7,336 nucleotides of DNA from an uncultured Pseudomonas sp. (GCA_937863915.1 CALMID010000203.1:1-7336), one strand, 5' to 3'. Positions 1-5,448 are shown, counted from the first letter of the stretch. Numbers and translations are program-made. Notes: generated from the letters alone by a model not told the origin.

Positions 1-559
1 AACACAGGGCGCCACCGCGGGAGTCGATCTGGCGCAGGCAGTCGCCGAGCTTCTGCATCAGGTAGCGCTGGTTGCCCAGGCCGGTGACCGGGTCGACCAG
101 ATTGCGCTGTTCGAGGCCGGCGATGTTCTGGGTGAGCAGGGTGTTCTGCTGGATCAGCTGCTGCAGGGTGCTGCAAAGACGGTCCGCGGCATATACCCGG
201 GGGACCAGTTGCTCGTTCATTACGGCTTTGTTGATGAAGTCGTCGACACCACGGTCGAACGCCTCATGCAGGACGTTTTCGCCTTCCTTGCCGGTGAGCA
301 GAACGATGTAGGTGTAGTGGCGCGCGACTTCGTCCAGCTGACGCACGCGCGAGGTCAGTTCGAGGCCGTCCATTTCCGGCATCAGCCAGTCGGCCAGGAG
401 GACGTTGGCCGGACGTTGCTCCAGCAGGGCCAGGGCTTCCTTGGCACTGCTGGCGGAGCGCACATCCTGGTAGCCGGCGTTGGTGAGGGCGCGGCCGATC
501 ATGGTGCTGGAGAACTTGGCGTCATCCACGACCAGGATGCTGAGGTGGGGGTTGGGCAT
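1..559 (-). CDS. Response regulator with receiver domain and start of a GGDEF domain (partial, 3' end outside window)
   Basis: The minus frame from ATG at 557-559 stays open to the window edge (186 complete codons), so the C-terminus is missing. Residues 6-125 form a CheY-like receiver: acidic pair D12-D13, phosphoacceptor D57 in LLADWLMPEMDG, switch threonine T89 in IVLLTGKEG and conserved lysine K111. A Gln/Leu-rich helix (about 130-157) follows, probably a coiled-coil signalling linker. The sequence LVDPVTGLGNQRYL then begins a GGDEF domain, since the family's opening motif is DxLTGLxNR. The active-site GGDEF residues lie outside the window, so whether this is a working diguanylate cyclase or a degenerate one cannot be told. 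The likely role is phosphorylation-controlled synthesis or sensing of cyclic di-GMP in the cytoplasm. No output helix-turn-helix is visible. It is transcribed divergently from yajQ, and the start is preceded by a modest AAGAG ribosome site. The receiver assignment is secure; the output activity is inferred. Confidence 0.9.
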   Translation of the reverse strand, partial: MPNPHLSILVVDDAKFSSTMIGRALTNAGYQDVRSASSAKEALALLEQRPANVLLADWLMPEMDGLELTSRVRQLDEVARHYTYIVLLTGKEGENVLHEAFDRGVDDFINKAVMNEQLVPRVYAADRLCSTLQQLIQQNTLLTQNIAGLEQRNLVDPVTGLGNQRYLMQKLGDCLRQIDSRGGALC

Positions 560-622
560 GGCAGACTCTTGCAATGGGGGCTCGGGGCGCTGGTTCATGG
601 CCAGGCGCTATTTAATTCTGCA

Positions 623-652
623 GTTATAATGACCGCGCGTTTTTATCGTCAA
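623..652 (-). promoter_or_regulatory. Sigma-70-like promoter of the response regulator gene
   Basis: On the minus strand TTGACG (652-647) is separated by 18 bp from TATAAC (628-623), each matching the sigma-70 consensus in five of six bases. Transcription would start near 616 and leave a leader of about 57 nt. This is the best-looking housekeeping promoter in the window. Its -10 overlaps the plus-strand -10 of yajQ. Confidence 0.6.
625..630 (+). promoter_or_regulatory. Candidate -10 box for yajQ
   Basis: A perfect TATAAT lies 78 nt before the yajQ start codon and would give a leader of about 70 nt. No recognisable -35 box lies 16-19 bp upstream (the sequence there is CCAGGCGC-like), so the promoter may be weak or activator-assisted. 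It shares bases with the minus-strand -10 of the divergent regulator gene. Confidence 0.45.
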
Positions 653-707
653 GCTATGCGTAGCCCAGCTGTGACAAGGGTTACGCCGTTTATCTGGAGA
701 ATCAAGC

Positions 708-1187
708 ATGCCTTCGTTCGACGTGGTGTCTGAACTGGACAAACATGAAGTCACCAACGCCGTGGATAACGCCATCAAGGACCTGGACCGGCGCTATGAT
801 CTGCGCGGCAAGGGCACCTTCGAGTTCAAGGAAAAGACCGTGACGCTGACCGCCGAGGCGGAGTTTCAGCTGGAGCAGATGATCGAAATCCTCAAGCTGG
901 CGTTGGTCAAGCGCAAGATCGACGTGCAGTGCCTGGAGGTCAAGGATCACTATGCCTCGGGCAAGGTGGTCAAGCAGGAAGTGGTGCTGCGCGAGGGCAT
1001 CGACAAGGAGCTGGCCAAGAAGATCGTCGCCCTGATCAAGGACGCCAAGCTCAAGGTGCAGGCCGCCATCCAGGGCGAGCAGGTGCGTATTACCGGCAAG
1101 AAGCGTGACGATCTGCAGGAAGCCATTGCCCTGCTGCGTACCCAGGAGCTGGGGATGCCGCTGCAGTACAACAACTTCCGCGACTAA
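708..1187 (+). CDS. yajQ: YajQ family nucleotide-binding protein (UPF0234)
   Basis: This 159-residue protein matches the YajQ family in length and sequence throughout. It begins [20 protein letters not shown], has the central [17 protein letters not shown] stretch, and ends in the family signature [19 protein letters not shown] (119-137) and PLQYNNFRD. The fold known for the family is two ferredoxin-like domains; it is cytosolic with no signal peptide or membrane segment. E. coli YajQ binds nucleotides or RNA in vitro, and a Xanthomonas relative binds cyclic di-GMP and acts with a transcription factor in virulence control. Which of these applies here cannot be read from the sequence. ATG at 708 is preceded by GGAG at 696-699, an ideal ribosome site. 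The gene is single, with a hairpin terminator 22 nt after its stop, and is divergent from a GGDEF response regulator. Confidence 0.96.
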   Translation: MPSFDVVSELDKHEVTNAVDNAIKDLDRRYDLRGKGTFEFKEKTVTLTAEAEFQLEQMIEILKLALVKRKIDVQCLEVKDHYASGKVVKQEVVLREGIDKELAKKIVALIKDAKLKVQAAIQGEQVRITGKKRDDLQEAIALLRTQELGMPLQYNNFRD

Positions 1188-1209
1188 GACCGCAACGATC
1201 TGCAGCTTC

Positions 1210-1242
1210 CAGACGCCTGCCCAGTGCAGGCGTCTGCATTTT
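1210..1242 (+). terminator. Rho-independent terminator of yajQ
   Basis: A perfect 11-bp stem, CAGACGCCTGC (1210-1220) with GCAGGCGTCTG (1226-1236), encloses a 5-nt loop and is followed by CATTTT. It sits between the convergent ends of yajQ and the HopJ-family gene. The T-run is only on the plus strand, so it should act mainly on yajQ transcripts, though the stem may also slow transcription from the other side. Confidence 0.75.
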
Positions 1243-1247
1243 CAGTG

Positions 1248-1586
1248 CTACTTGCGGCGCAGTGATGGCTGCTCGAAGCGCACGCCGGCCAGGCCGGTGT
1301 CCATCAGTGCACGGATATTGCCGTGGTCGCTGCCGTCCGGGGTAGCCAGTACGCTGCGGTAGTGTTCGCCGAAGGCCAGCAGGGTTTCCTCCACGCTGAA
1401 GCCTTCCAGCAGGGCCAGGCCGAGCAGCTTGCACGAGCCTTCATTCTGGCCGCTGGCGTTTTCCACCGCGCCGTTGCGAAAGGCGCTGGGCTGGTAGTCA
1501 TAGTGTTTGGCGATAAAGGCCAGGGTGTCGGCGAAAACATGCTGGCCGCTGCGCAGGCTGGCGCGGAAATCGTTCAGATCAGTCAT
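1248..1586 (-). CDS. HopJ family protein (annotated by homology as type III effector HopJ)
   Basis: This small soluble protein has 112 residues and begins MTDLNDFRASLRSGQHVFAD. It resembles the HopJ family (Pfam PF08888), including the conserved stretches FADTLAFIAKHYDYQPSAFRNG (19-39), ASGQNEGSCKLLGLALLEGF (44-63) and FGEHYRSVLATPDGSDHGNIRAL (72-94). The family name comes from a P. syringae candidate effector, but homologs are widespread in bacteria without type III secretion, and the biochemical role is unknown to me. I see no hrp box (GGAACC-N15/16-CCAC) upstream and no secretion genes nearby, so a housekeeping or stress role fits better than an effector role. Its ATG lies inside the end of the upstream DUF1244 gene (8-nt overlap), so it is probably translated by coupling; the nearby ribosome site is weak. 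An in-frame upstream extension to 1721 is only the out-of-frame reading of DUF1244. Confidence 0.85.
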   Translation of the reverse strand: MTDLNDFRASLRSGQHVFADTLAFIAKHYDYQPSAFRNGAVENASGQNEGSCKLLGLALLEGFSVEETLLAFGEHYRSVLATPDGSDHGNIRALMDTGLAGVRFEQPSLRRK

Positions 1587-1875
1587 GGGGCTTGCTCTTG
1601 TCGAACTGGGCCAGCTGTTCGGCGCTGGCTTCTTTCTGGTGCTGGGCTTTCCACTGCGCGTAGGGCATGCCGTAGATGCCGTCACGGGCAGCGTCGGCAG
1701 AGATATCAATTCCGCGCTCATCGGCGGCGGCCTTGTACCACTTGCCCAGGCAGTTGCGACAGAAACCGGCCAGGTTCATCAGGTCGATGTTCTGCACATC
1801 GCTGCGCTTTTGCAGGTGCTCCAGCAGGCGGCGGAAGGTGGCAGCTTCCAGTTCCAGGCGTTGTTGTTCGGTCAT
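1579..1875 (-). CDS. DUF1244 family protein
   Basis: A 98-residue protein of the DUF1244 family (Pfam PF06844). The recognisable core is VQNIDLMNLAGFCRNCLGKWY (27-47), with a CxxC pair at C39 and C42, followed by DAARDGIYGMPYAQWKAQHQ (61-80). It is helical, charged, with no signal peptide or membrane segment, so cytosolic. The function is unknown; the paired cysteines could bind metal or be redox-active, but two cysteines alone do not make a complete zinc site. The start is well supported by GAGGA (minus strand of 1882-1886) six bases before ATG. The gene overlaps the HopJ-family start by 8 nt, so the two form a bicistronic unit. A promoter candidate lies in the 81-bp gap after folX, which suggests the pair need not depend on the fol operon. 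Confidence 0.88.
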   Translation of the reverse strand: MTEQQRLELEAATFRRLLEHLQKRSDVQNIDLMNLAGFCRNCLGKWYKAAADERGIDISADAARDGIYGMPYAQWKAQHQKEASAEQLAQFDKSKPHD

Positions 1876-1901
1876 GTTCGATCCTCGGAAACAGGCCGCG
1901 G

Positions 1902-1930
1902 ATCATAAGAGTCGGGCGACGGAGGAGCAA
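1902..1930 (-). promoter_or_regulatory. Candidate promoter of the DUF1244-hopJ pair
   Basis: Minus strand TTGCTC (1930-1925), 17-bp spacer, TATGAT (1907-1902). The -10 matches five of six consensus bases and the -35 matches three. The start point would be near 1895, giving a leader of about 20 nt that contains the GAGGA ribosome site. The -35 touches the last base of the folX hairpin. Confidence 0.4.
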
Positions 1931-1951
1931 TGCCGGCGCAGAGGCCGGCAT
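1930..1951 (-). terminator. Hairpin after folX, possible weak terminator
   Basis: ATGCCGGC (1930-1937) and GCCGGCAT (1944-1951) form a perfect 8-bp stem with a 6-nt loop, starting 5 nt after the folX stop on the minus strand. The following bases are TGCTCCTCC, a poor T-run, so termination may be partial and some read-through into DUF1244-hopJ is possible. Confidence 0.4.
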
Positions 1952-1956
1952 CACTT

Positions 1957-2328
1957 TTAGCGGTGGCCAGCGAGGGTGATGGAGACCGACTCGGCAAAGC
2001 GCAGGGCATGCAGCTTGTCCACTTCCACCTCGGCGTAGCGTACGGCCGGGTGTTCCATGACCAGGTCGAGGATTTCCTGGGTCAGGCGTTCGAGCAGAGC
2101 GAAGCGGTTTTCCTCGACATGACGAATCACCGCCTTGGTGATGGTGCGGTAGTTCAGGGCATGGTCGATGTCGTTGTCACGCACCGCTTCCTGCGCCGGG
2201 TAGAGGATGGTCAGGTTGATCAGCACATCCTGCTTGTTGAGGATTTCCTCCTCCTTGATGCCGATAAAGGTGCGCAGGCGCAGATCCTTGACTCGGATGC
2301 GCGCCATTCCCGGTTCCAGTCGCGGCAT
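1957..2328 (-). CDS. folX: Dihydroneopterin triphosphate 2'-epimerase FolX
   Basis: A 123-residue protein of the FolB/FolX tunnelling fold, closely resembling E. coli FolX. Key stretches are [20 protein letters not shown] (16-35), ALNYRTITK (57-65), [10 protein letters not shown] (75-84) and [14 protein letters not shown] (103-116). The KLHALR motif and the IKEEE glutamates fit FolX better than dihydroneopterin aldolase FolB. The enzyme epimerises dihydroneopterin triphosphate to dihydromonapterin triphosphate, the branch leading to tetrahydromonapterin. In Pseudomonas this reduced pterin is the cofactor that supports phenylalanine hydroxylase. The start codon abuts the folE stop (TAAATG), so translation is probably coupled. 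An internal M8 is an alternative start, which would remove seven unconserved residues. It is the last gene of folM-folE-folX, so substrate supply, epimerisation and reduction are encoded together. Confidence 0.95.
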   Translation of the reverse strand: MPRLEPGMARIRVKDLRLRTFIGIKEEEILNKQDVLINLTILYPAQEAVRDNDIDHALNYRTITKAVIRHVEENRFALLERLTQEILDLVMEHPAVRYAEVEVDKLHALRFAESVSITLAGHR

Positions 2329-2886
2329 TTACTTGCTCCGTCCAATCAGGGTGAGGAATTCCTGGCGAGTGTTGCACGACTCGCGGAAGGCACCGAGCAT
2401 CACCGAGGTGTTCATCACCGAATTCTGCTTCTCAACGCCACGCATCATCATGCACATGTGCTTGGCCTCGATCACCACCGCTACGCCGGCGGCATTGGTG
2501 ACCTGCTGGATGGCCTCGGCGATCTGCCGCGTGAGGTTCTCCTGAATCTGCAGGCGGCGGGCAAACATGTCGACGATGCGCGCGACCTTGGACAGGCCCA
2601 GCACCTTGCCGGTGGGAATGTAAGCCACGTGGGCCTTGCCGATGAACGGCAGCAGGTGATGCTCGCACAGCGAGTACAGCTCGATGTCCTTGACGATCAC
2701 CATCTCGTCGTTGTCCGAGGCGAACAGTGCGCCGTTGACGATCTCGTCGAGGGTCTTCTCATAGCCGTTGCACAGGTACTGCATGGCCTTGGCGGCGCGC
2801 TTGGGGGTGTCCAGCAGGCCCTCGCGCTCCGGGTTTTCACCCAGACCCACAAGGATTTCGCGGTAGTGATCGGAAATAAGCGGCAT
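2329..2886 (-). CDS. folE: GTP cyclohydrolase I FolE
   Basis: A 185-residue type I GTP cyclohydrolase, the first enzyme of folate and pterin synthesis (GTP to 7,8-dihydroneopterin triphosphate plus formate). The zinc ligands are visible: C74 and H77 in [10 protein letters not shown], and C145 in [16 protein letters not shown]. The neighbouring active-site histidines H76 and H143 are also present. [20 protein letters not shown] (84-103) is the family core around the GTP site. The length is that of short bacterial FolE1 proteins lacking the longer E. coli N-terminus. The active enzyme is a decameric cytosolic complex. ATG at 2884-2886 follows a strong GAGGA site (2895-2899, minus), 19 nt after the folM stop. 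Lying between folM and folX, it probably feeds dihydroneopterin triphosphate mainly into the monapterin branch. Pseudomonads often hold a further folE elsewhere, so this copy may be specialised. Confidence 0.97.
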   Translation of the reverse strand: MPLISDHYREILVGLGENPEREGLLDTPKRAAKAMQYLCNGYEKTLDEIVNGALFASDNDEMVIVKDIELYSLCEHHLLPFIGKAHVAYIPTGKVLGLSKVARIVDMFARRLQIQENLTRQIAEAIQQVTNAAGVAVVIEAKHMCMMMRGVEKQNSVMNTSVMLGAFRESCNTRQEFLTLIGRSK

Positions 2887-2905
2887 GGCAATTTTCCTCG
2901 CGGCC

Positions 2906-3616
2906 TTATTTGAGATGGCGGCCGCCGTTGACCGTCAGGGTGGTGCCCGTGACGTAGGGGTTGTCCAGCAGATAGCGCAGGCTCTGGTAGATCACCTCGG
3001 CGCCGGGCTCTATGCTCAGCGCAGATTTGGCCAGCGTCTTGCTGCGGTATTCGTCGTCATCGTTTTCGTTGAACTGGATCAGCGCCGGGGCGATGCCGTT
3101 GACCTTGATCTGCGGCGCCAGCTGGGCGGCAAAGGACAGGGTCAGGCTGTCCAGGCCAGCCTTGCTGGCGCAGTAGGCGATCCGGTTGGCGCTGCCCTTG
3201 CGGGCGACATCGTCGCTGATGTGCACGATGTCGGCCGGTTGCGACCGGCGTAGCAAGTCGGCGCAGTGCAGGTTGATCAGGTAGGGCGCCAGCATGTGCA
3301 CGCTGAACAGCTGCTGGAAGGCTTCGGCCTCATGGCCGGGTGTCTCGTTCAGCCAGGCCGAGGCGTTGTGCACGATGGCGCGCAGGCAGTCGGTGTTCTG
3401 CTTGAGCAGATCGATGAAGGCCAGGATGCCAGCTTCGCTGGCGAAATCGGCCGGCAGGCAGATGGCACCGCGCTCCCGCAGTTTCCCCACCCCCGGTCGC
3501 TCGCTGCGATAGCTGATGATCACGGGCTGGCCGCTGTCCAGCAATCGCTCGGCGCAATGCAGGCCAATACGCTGGCTGGCACCGGTGATCAGGATGGGGG
3601 CGGAATGCGTGCTCAT
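2906..3616 (-). CDS. folM: Dihydromonapterin reductase FolM (short-chain dehydrogenase)
   Basis: A 236-residue short-chain dehydrogenase/reductase of the pteridine-reductase type. [11 protein letters not shown] (8-18) is the nucleotide loop; the arginine where classical members have glycine is typical of FolM and pteridine reductases. NAS (84-86), S134 in VHISDD, and the catalytic pair Y148 and K152 (YCASKAG) follow, and [11 protein letters not shown] closes the domain. S37-R38 after the second strand (ISYRSER) suggests NADPH preference. It reduces dihydromonapterin to tetrahydromonapterin; a dihydrofolate reductase side activity is known for E. coli FolM. The ATG at 3614-3616 is chosen because GAGG lies eight bases upstream and the protein begins just before the Rossmann strand. 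A frame extension to 3673 would add 19 unconserved residues. It is the first gene of folM-folE-folX, behind a promoter near 3706-3732. Confidence 0.93.
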   Translation of the reverse strand: MSTHSAPILITGASQRIGLHCAERLLDSGQPVIISYRSERPGVGKLRERGAICLPADFASEAGILAFIDLLKQNTDCLRAIVHNASAWLNETPGHEAEAFQQLFSVHMLAPYLINLHCADLLRRSQPADIVHISDDVARKGSANRIAYCASKAGLDSLTLSFAAQLAPQIKVNGIAPALIQFNENDDDEYRSKTLAKSALSIEPGAEVIYQSLRYLLDNPYVTGTTLTVNGGRHLK

Positions 3617-3894
3617 GCTGGCCTCGTAGGCAGAAAAAGTAGGGTTCAGCGACCGCCGGCATAACCTGACCAAAGCTGCTTTTGGCCGACTGAACCTGAA
3701 ACAAACTTATACCACTGTTCTGTTTTGTACAACCATGAGCGCTGTGTGGGTAAGTCGTGGTGAGTCCTGAATGTCTGATTTTCCGCTGTTTATCAGGGTT
3801 TTCAGTGGCTGCGTGCGGATTTGGTTTGAAGCTTGTAGTTGTACATTGTGGTTGTTTTTGTAATGGATTTGCCCAGTTTTACAGCGGCGAAGCA
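3617..3894. other. Non-coding gap between folM and the DCC gene
   Basis: This 278-bp stretch is clearly richer in A and T than the genes around it. It holds the folM promoter and leader and two TGTACA hexamers (3726-3731 and 3840-3845). From 3833 to 3862 it has a run of TTGT words on the plus strand: TTGTAG, TTGTAC, TTGTGG, then TTGTTTTTGTAA. No open frame here looks real, and I see no clear terminator for the DCC gene. The folM leader has a 7-bp inverted repeat, GGTTCAG (3643-3649) with CTGAACC (3690-3696), enclosing a smaller CCAAA/TTTGG stem (3670-3674, 3681-3685). Confidence 0.6.
3706..3732 (-). promoter_or_regulatory. folM promoter with TTGTACA-type motif
   Basis: On the minus strand TTGTACAAAA (3732-3723) is followed by GGTATAAG, in which TATAAG (3711-3706) is a good -10 (five of six). 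TGTACA and GGTATA are 12 bp apart. As I remember it, the light-responsive promoters of P. putida controlled by class II LitR share T(G/A)TACA-N12-TGTA(C/T)A; this site differs at one base. The -35 region is poor for sigma-70, so the promoter probably needs a regulator or an alternative sigma factor. The start would be near 3699, giving a leader of about 83 nt. Confidence 0.5.
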
Positions 3895-4314
3895 TTATTC
3901 CTGGCGCTTTGGGGGTTGGCAGTGGTCGCGGTCGCAGCGGCTGGCACCGTCGGGATGGGGGAGCCAGGTCAGGCCTGGGCGCAGCCAGCAAAACAACCGG
4001 TAAAGGGGATGCAGCAGACGACGGAGGGGGCGCCAGGCCAGTAGCCAGCTCAGTTGCCAGAGGTCGGCGGCCAGCCAGCTCGCATAGGTGGCATCCAGCC
4101 CCTTCAGCCAGGTGCCCTCGGCATCCTGCGCATGCAGCACTGCCTGCAGTTGCTTAGGCTCGAATGGCGTACTGGTCGGGTCGAAAGCAGGACTGCTGAT
4201 ATCGATCAGCACCAGCCGCTGTTCGCTGCTGCGTCGACGCAGCAAGGCGATTTCGCGGGCGCACAGTGGGCAGTCACCATCGTAGTAAAGGCGCAGTGGC
4301 CAGCGTGGCAGCAT
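3895..4314 (-). CDS. DCC (DUF393) family thiol-disulfide oxidoreductase-like protein
   Basis: A 139-residue protein with the family signature YYDGDCPLC near the N-terminus (10-18). D12 and the C15-x-x-C18 pair give the DCC family (Pfam PF04134) its name and its predicted thioredoxin-like redox role. DATYASWLAADLWQLSWLLAW (74-94) and the basic, aromatic stretch to residue 115 are typical of the middle of the family. The tail carries a second cysteine pair, C127 and C132 (CDRDHC). No signal peptide is seen; one hydrophobic helix (about 84-94) might associate with membrane. The biochemical activity of the family is not well established. ATG at 4312-4314 follows GGAG (4326-4323, minus) with an 8-nt spacer. 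It is divergent from the LitR-like regulator across a 92-bp gap holding two TGTACA half-sites 11 bp apart, so control by that regulator is likely. Confidence 0.88.
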   Translation of the reverse strand: MLPRWPLRLYYDGDCPLCAREIALLRRRSSEQRLVLIDISSPAFDPTSTPFEPKQLQAVLHAQDAEGTWLKGLDATYASWLAADLWQLSWLLAWRPLRRLLHPLYRLFCWLRPGLTWLPHPDGASRCDRDHCQPPKRQE

Positions 4315-4316
4315 GA

Positions 4317-4347
4317 TTGGTTCTCCTTTGTACAGCTTTTGTACAAT
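4317..4347 (+). promoter_or_regulatory. Candidate promoter of the LitR-like gene
   Basis: TTGGTT (4317-4322) and TACAAT (4342-4347) are 19 bp apart, the long spacer typical of MerR-controlled promoters, and the TGTACA pair lies across the spacer and -10. A second TACAAT (4370-4375) with no good -35 is the alternative. Either placement suggests self-regulation, but neither is strong. Confidence 0.25.
4325..4347. promoter_or_regulatory. Candidate LitR operator between the DCC gene and the regulator gene
   Basis: On the minus strand TTGTACA and TGTACAA flank five bases: the hexamers at 4340-4345 and 4329-4334 repeat with an 11-bp period, one helical turn. CarH/LitR regulators bind 11-bp direct repeats, so the geometry fits. 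The hexamer is itself palindromic, so the whole site also reads as an inverted repeat. It ends 3 nt before the GGAG ribosome site of the DCC gene. The block 4328-4343 is identical, reversed, to 5445-5460 upstream of the acyl-CoA dehydrogenase. Confidence 0.6.
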
Positions 4348-4374
4348 TTAAGCGGGCGGGCCCCTGGGTTACAA
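4346..4374 (-). promoter_or_regulatory. Candidate promoter of the DCC gene
   Basis: Minus strand TTGTAA (4374-4369), 17-bp spacer, TTAAAT (4351-4346); each box matches four of six sigma-70 bases. The start would fall near 4339, inside the TGTACA repeat pair, so a protein bound there would block transcription. This is a moderate match in a short region. Confidence 0.3.
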
Positions 4375-4406
4375 TGCCGGCAAGCCCATCAGCGCGATAC
4401 CTAGCC

Positions 4407-5339
4407 ATGACCGACCTCGTTTCCGCCTCCCTCAAGCAGGAAGAGCTGTTTCCGATTCGCGAGGTATCGCGGCTTACGGGAGTCAATCCGGTCACCTTGC
4501 GGGCCTGGGAGCGGCGCTATGGTCTGATCCAGCCCACCCGCACCGACAGCGGCCATCGCCTGTATTCGCAGGCTGATATCGATGCCGTGCGCAGCATCCT
4601 GGCCTGGCTGGAACGCGGCGTGGCGGTCAGCAAGGTCGGCAAGATCCTTGAACGCAGCGAAGCCCAGCGTGCGGCGGCCGCGCCGGTGTACGAGGAAGTG
4701 GCGCTGGGCGAGTGGGGGGAATGGCAGCAGCAGGTGCGTCGCGCCGTGGCCGCCTTCGATGAGACGCGCCTGGAGCAGGTCTACGGCCAGGTGTTCTCCA
4801 GCTACCCGCTACCGGTGGTTTTCCAGGATGTTCTGCTGCCGGTCTGGCAGGAGCTGCTGCTCAGTCAGGACGGTTTCGGTCAGACCAGCGAATGGCTCTT
4901 CCTCGATGCCTTTCTGCGTGGGCGTGTGCTGCAGCGCCTGCAGTTGGCACGGGGGCAGGGCGCACGGGTGGTGCTGAGCGCCATCCCCGGGCAGTGCCAT
5001 GAACTGGAGCTTCTGGTGGCGGGCGTGCTGCTGGCCGGCAGCGAGATTGCCCTGACCGTGCTGCCGTTGGGGCAGCCGCTGGCCGAGCTGACGCTGGTCT
5101 GCGAAAAGCTGCAGCCGCAACTGCTGGTGCTGTTCTCCAATCACCCGCCGGCGGCGGATTTCTCCCGGCAGCTGGGCAAGCTGGCGCTGGCTCTGGATTG
5201 CCCGTTGGCGGTGGCGGGCGAGGTGGCCGAGCTGGCCGAAGAGCAGCTGGCCGGATCGCCGGTCGCCTGTCTGGGTAGCGATGCGCGCACCCTGCAGCGC
5301 CGCTTGCAGCAGTTGCTGCGTGGTCATCTGGATACCTGA
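4407..5339 (+). CDS. MerR-type transcriptional regulator, LitR/CarH family with degenerate cobalamin pocket
   Basis: A 310-residue protein. Residues 14-80 are a MerR winged helix-turn-helix (FPIREVSRLTGVNPVTLRAW, ERRYGLIQPTRTDSGHRLYS). Residues about 100-185 are a helical bundle, and 186-300 a Rossmann-like domain as in the B12-binding part of CarH. Aligned by eye with Thermus CarH as I remember it, the cobalt-ligand histidine is kept (H198 in IPGQCHELEL, CarH PGERHEIG). The upper-axial EH pair reads E162-W163, its partner tryptophan (W147) has altered spacing, and the glycine after the histidine motif is glutamate. This fits the Pseudomonas LitR class said to act without adenosylcobalamin sensing. 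It probably represses or activates stress or light genes. ATG 4407 is chosen because homologs start close to the helix-turn-helix; its ribosome site is weak, and an in-frame ATG at 4374 is possible. It is divergent from the DCC gene, with likely operators on both sides. Confidence 0.87.
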   Translation: MTDLVSASLKQEELFPIREVSRLTGVNPVTLRAWERRYGLIQPTRTDSGHRLYSQADIDAVRSILAWLERGVAVSKVGKILERSEAQRAAAAPVYEEVALGEWGEWQQQVRRAVAAFDETRLEQVYGQVFSSYPLPVVFQDVLLPVWQELLLSQDGFGQTSEWLFLDAFLRGRVLQRLQLARGQGARVVLSAIPGQCHELELLVAGVLLAGSEIALTVLPLGQPLAELTLVCEKLQPQLLVLFSNHPPAADFSRQLGKLALALDCPLAVAGEVAELAEEQLAGSPVACLGSDARTLQRRLQQLLRGHLDT

Positions 5340-5365
5340 TCCTTCCCTTCTTTCTGCGCTGCTTT

Positions 5366-5396
5366 GTGACCGGATAGCGCTGTCCGGGTCACTTTA
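5366..5396 (+). terminator. Terminator of the LitR-like gene
   Basis: GTGACC (5366-5371) pairs with GGTCAC (5387-5392) and GGA (5372-5374) with TCC (5383-5385), leaving one bulged G (5386) and a small loop; TTTATT follows. It begins 26 nt after the stop codon. The stem is good but the T-run is short, so efficiency is uncertain. Confidence 0.6.
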
Positions 5397-5420
5397 TTGC
5401 TGTGCATGAGCAAAAAGTAC

Positions 5421-5448
5421 TTGCACGTCCCTCGCAAAAAGCTATACA
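5421..5448 (+). promoter_or_regulatory. Candidate promoter of the acyl-CoA dehydrogenase gene
   Basis: TTGCAC (5421-5426), 16-bp spacer, TATACA (5443-5448). The -10 matches four of six bases and the -35 three. Transcription would begin near 5455, inside the repeat region, leaving a leader of about 38 nt. The alternative -10 TATAGT (5473-5478) is a better match but would put the start inside the ribosome site. Confidence 0.35.

Noticed and set aside
209..733. Plus-strand frame of 174 codons
   Set aside because: It is antisense to the response regulator and runs through the divergent promoter region into the yajQ start.
1587..1721. Longer N-terminus for the HopJ-family protein (start at 1721)
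   Set aside because: The added residues are the out-of-frame reading of DUF1244; family members begin at MTDL.
1876..1956. HrpL-type hrp box upstream of the HopJ-family pair
   Set aside because: I looked for GGAACC-N15/16-CCAC in the gap on the minus strand and did not find it.
1930..2913. Open plus-strand frame of 327 codons opposite folX and folE
   Set aside because: It is the exact antisense of two well-recognised enzymes, has a His/Gln/Asp-rich composition typical of reverse-strand reading of GC-rich genes, and matches no family I know.
3617..3673. Longer N-terminus for FolM (start at 3673)
   Set aside because: The extra 19 residues are unlike the family, and a good GAGG ribosome site precedes the internal ATG at 3616.
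3707..3991. Minus-strand frame of 94 codons in the gap after the DCC gene
   Set aside because: It overlaps the DCC end out of frame, has biased composition (Pro/Arg then Asn/Gln), no ribosome site and no family resemblance.
4317..4406. TTG start at 4317 for the LitR-like gene
   Set aside because: It would place the promoter and TGTACA repeats inside coding sequence; homologs begin near the ATG at 4407.
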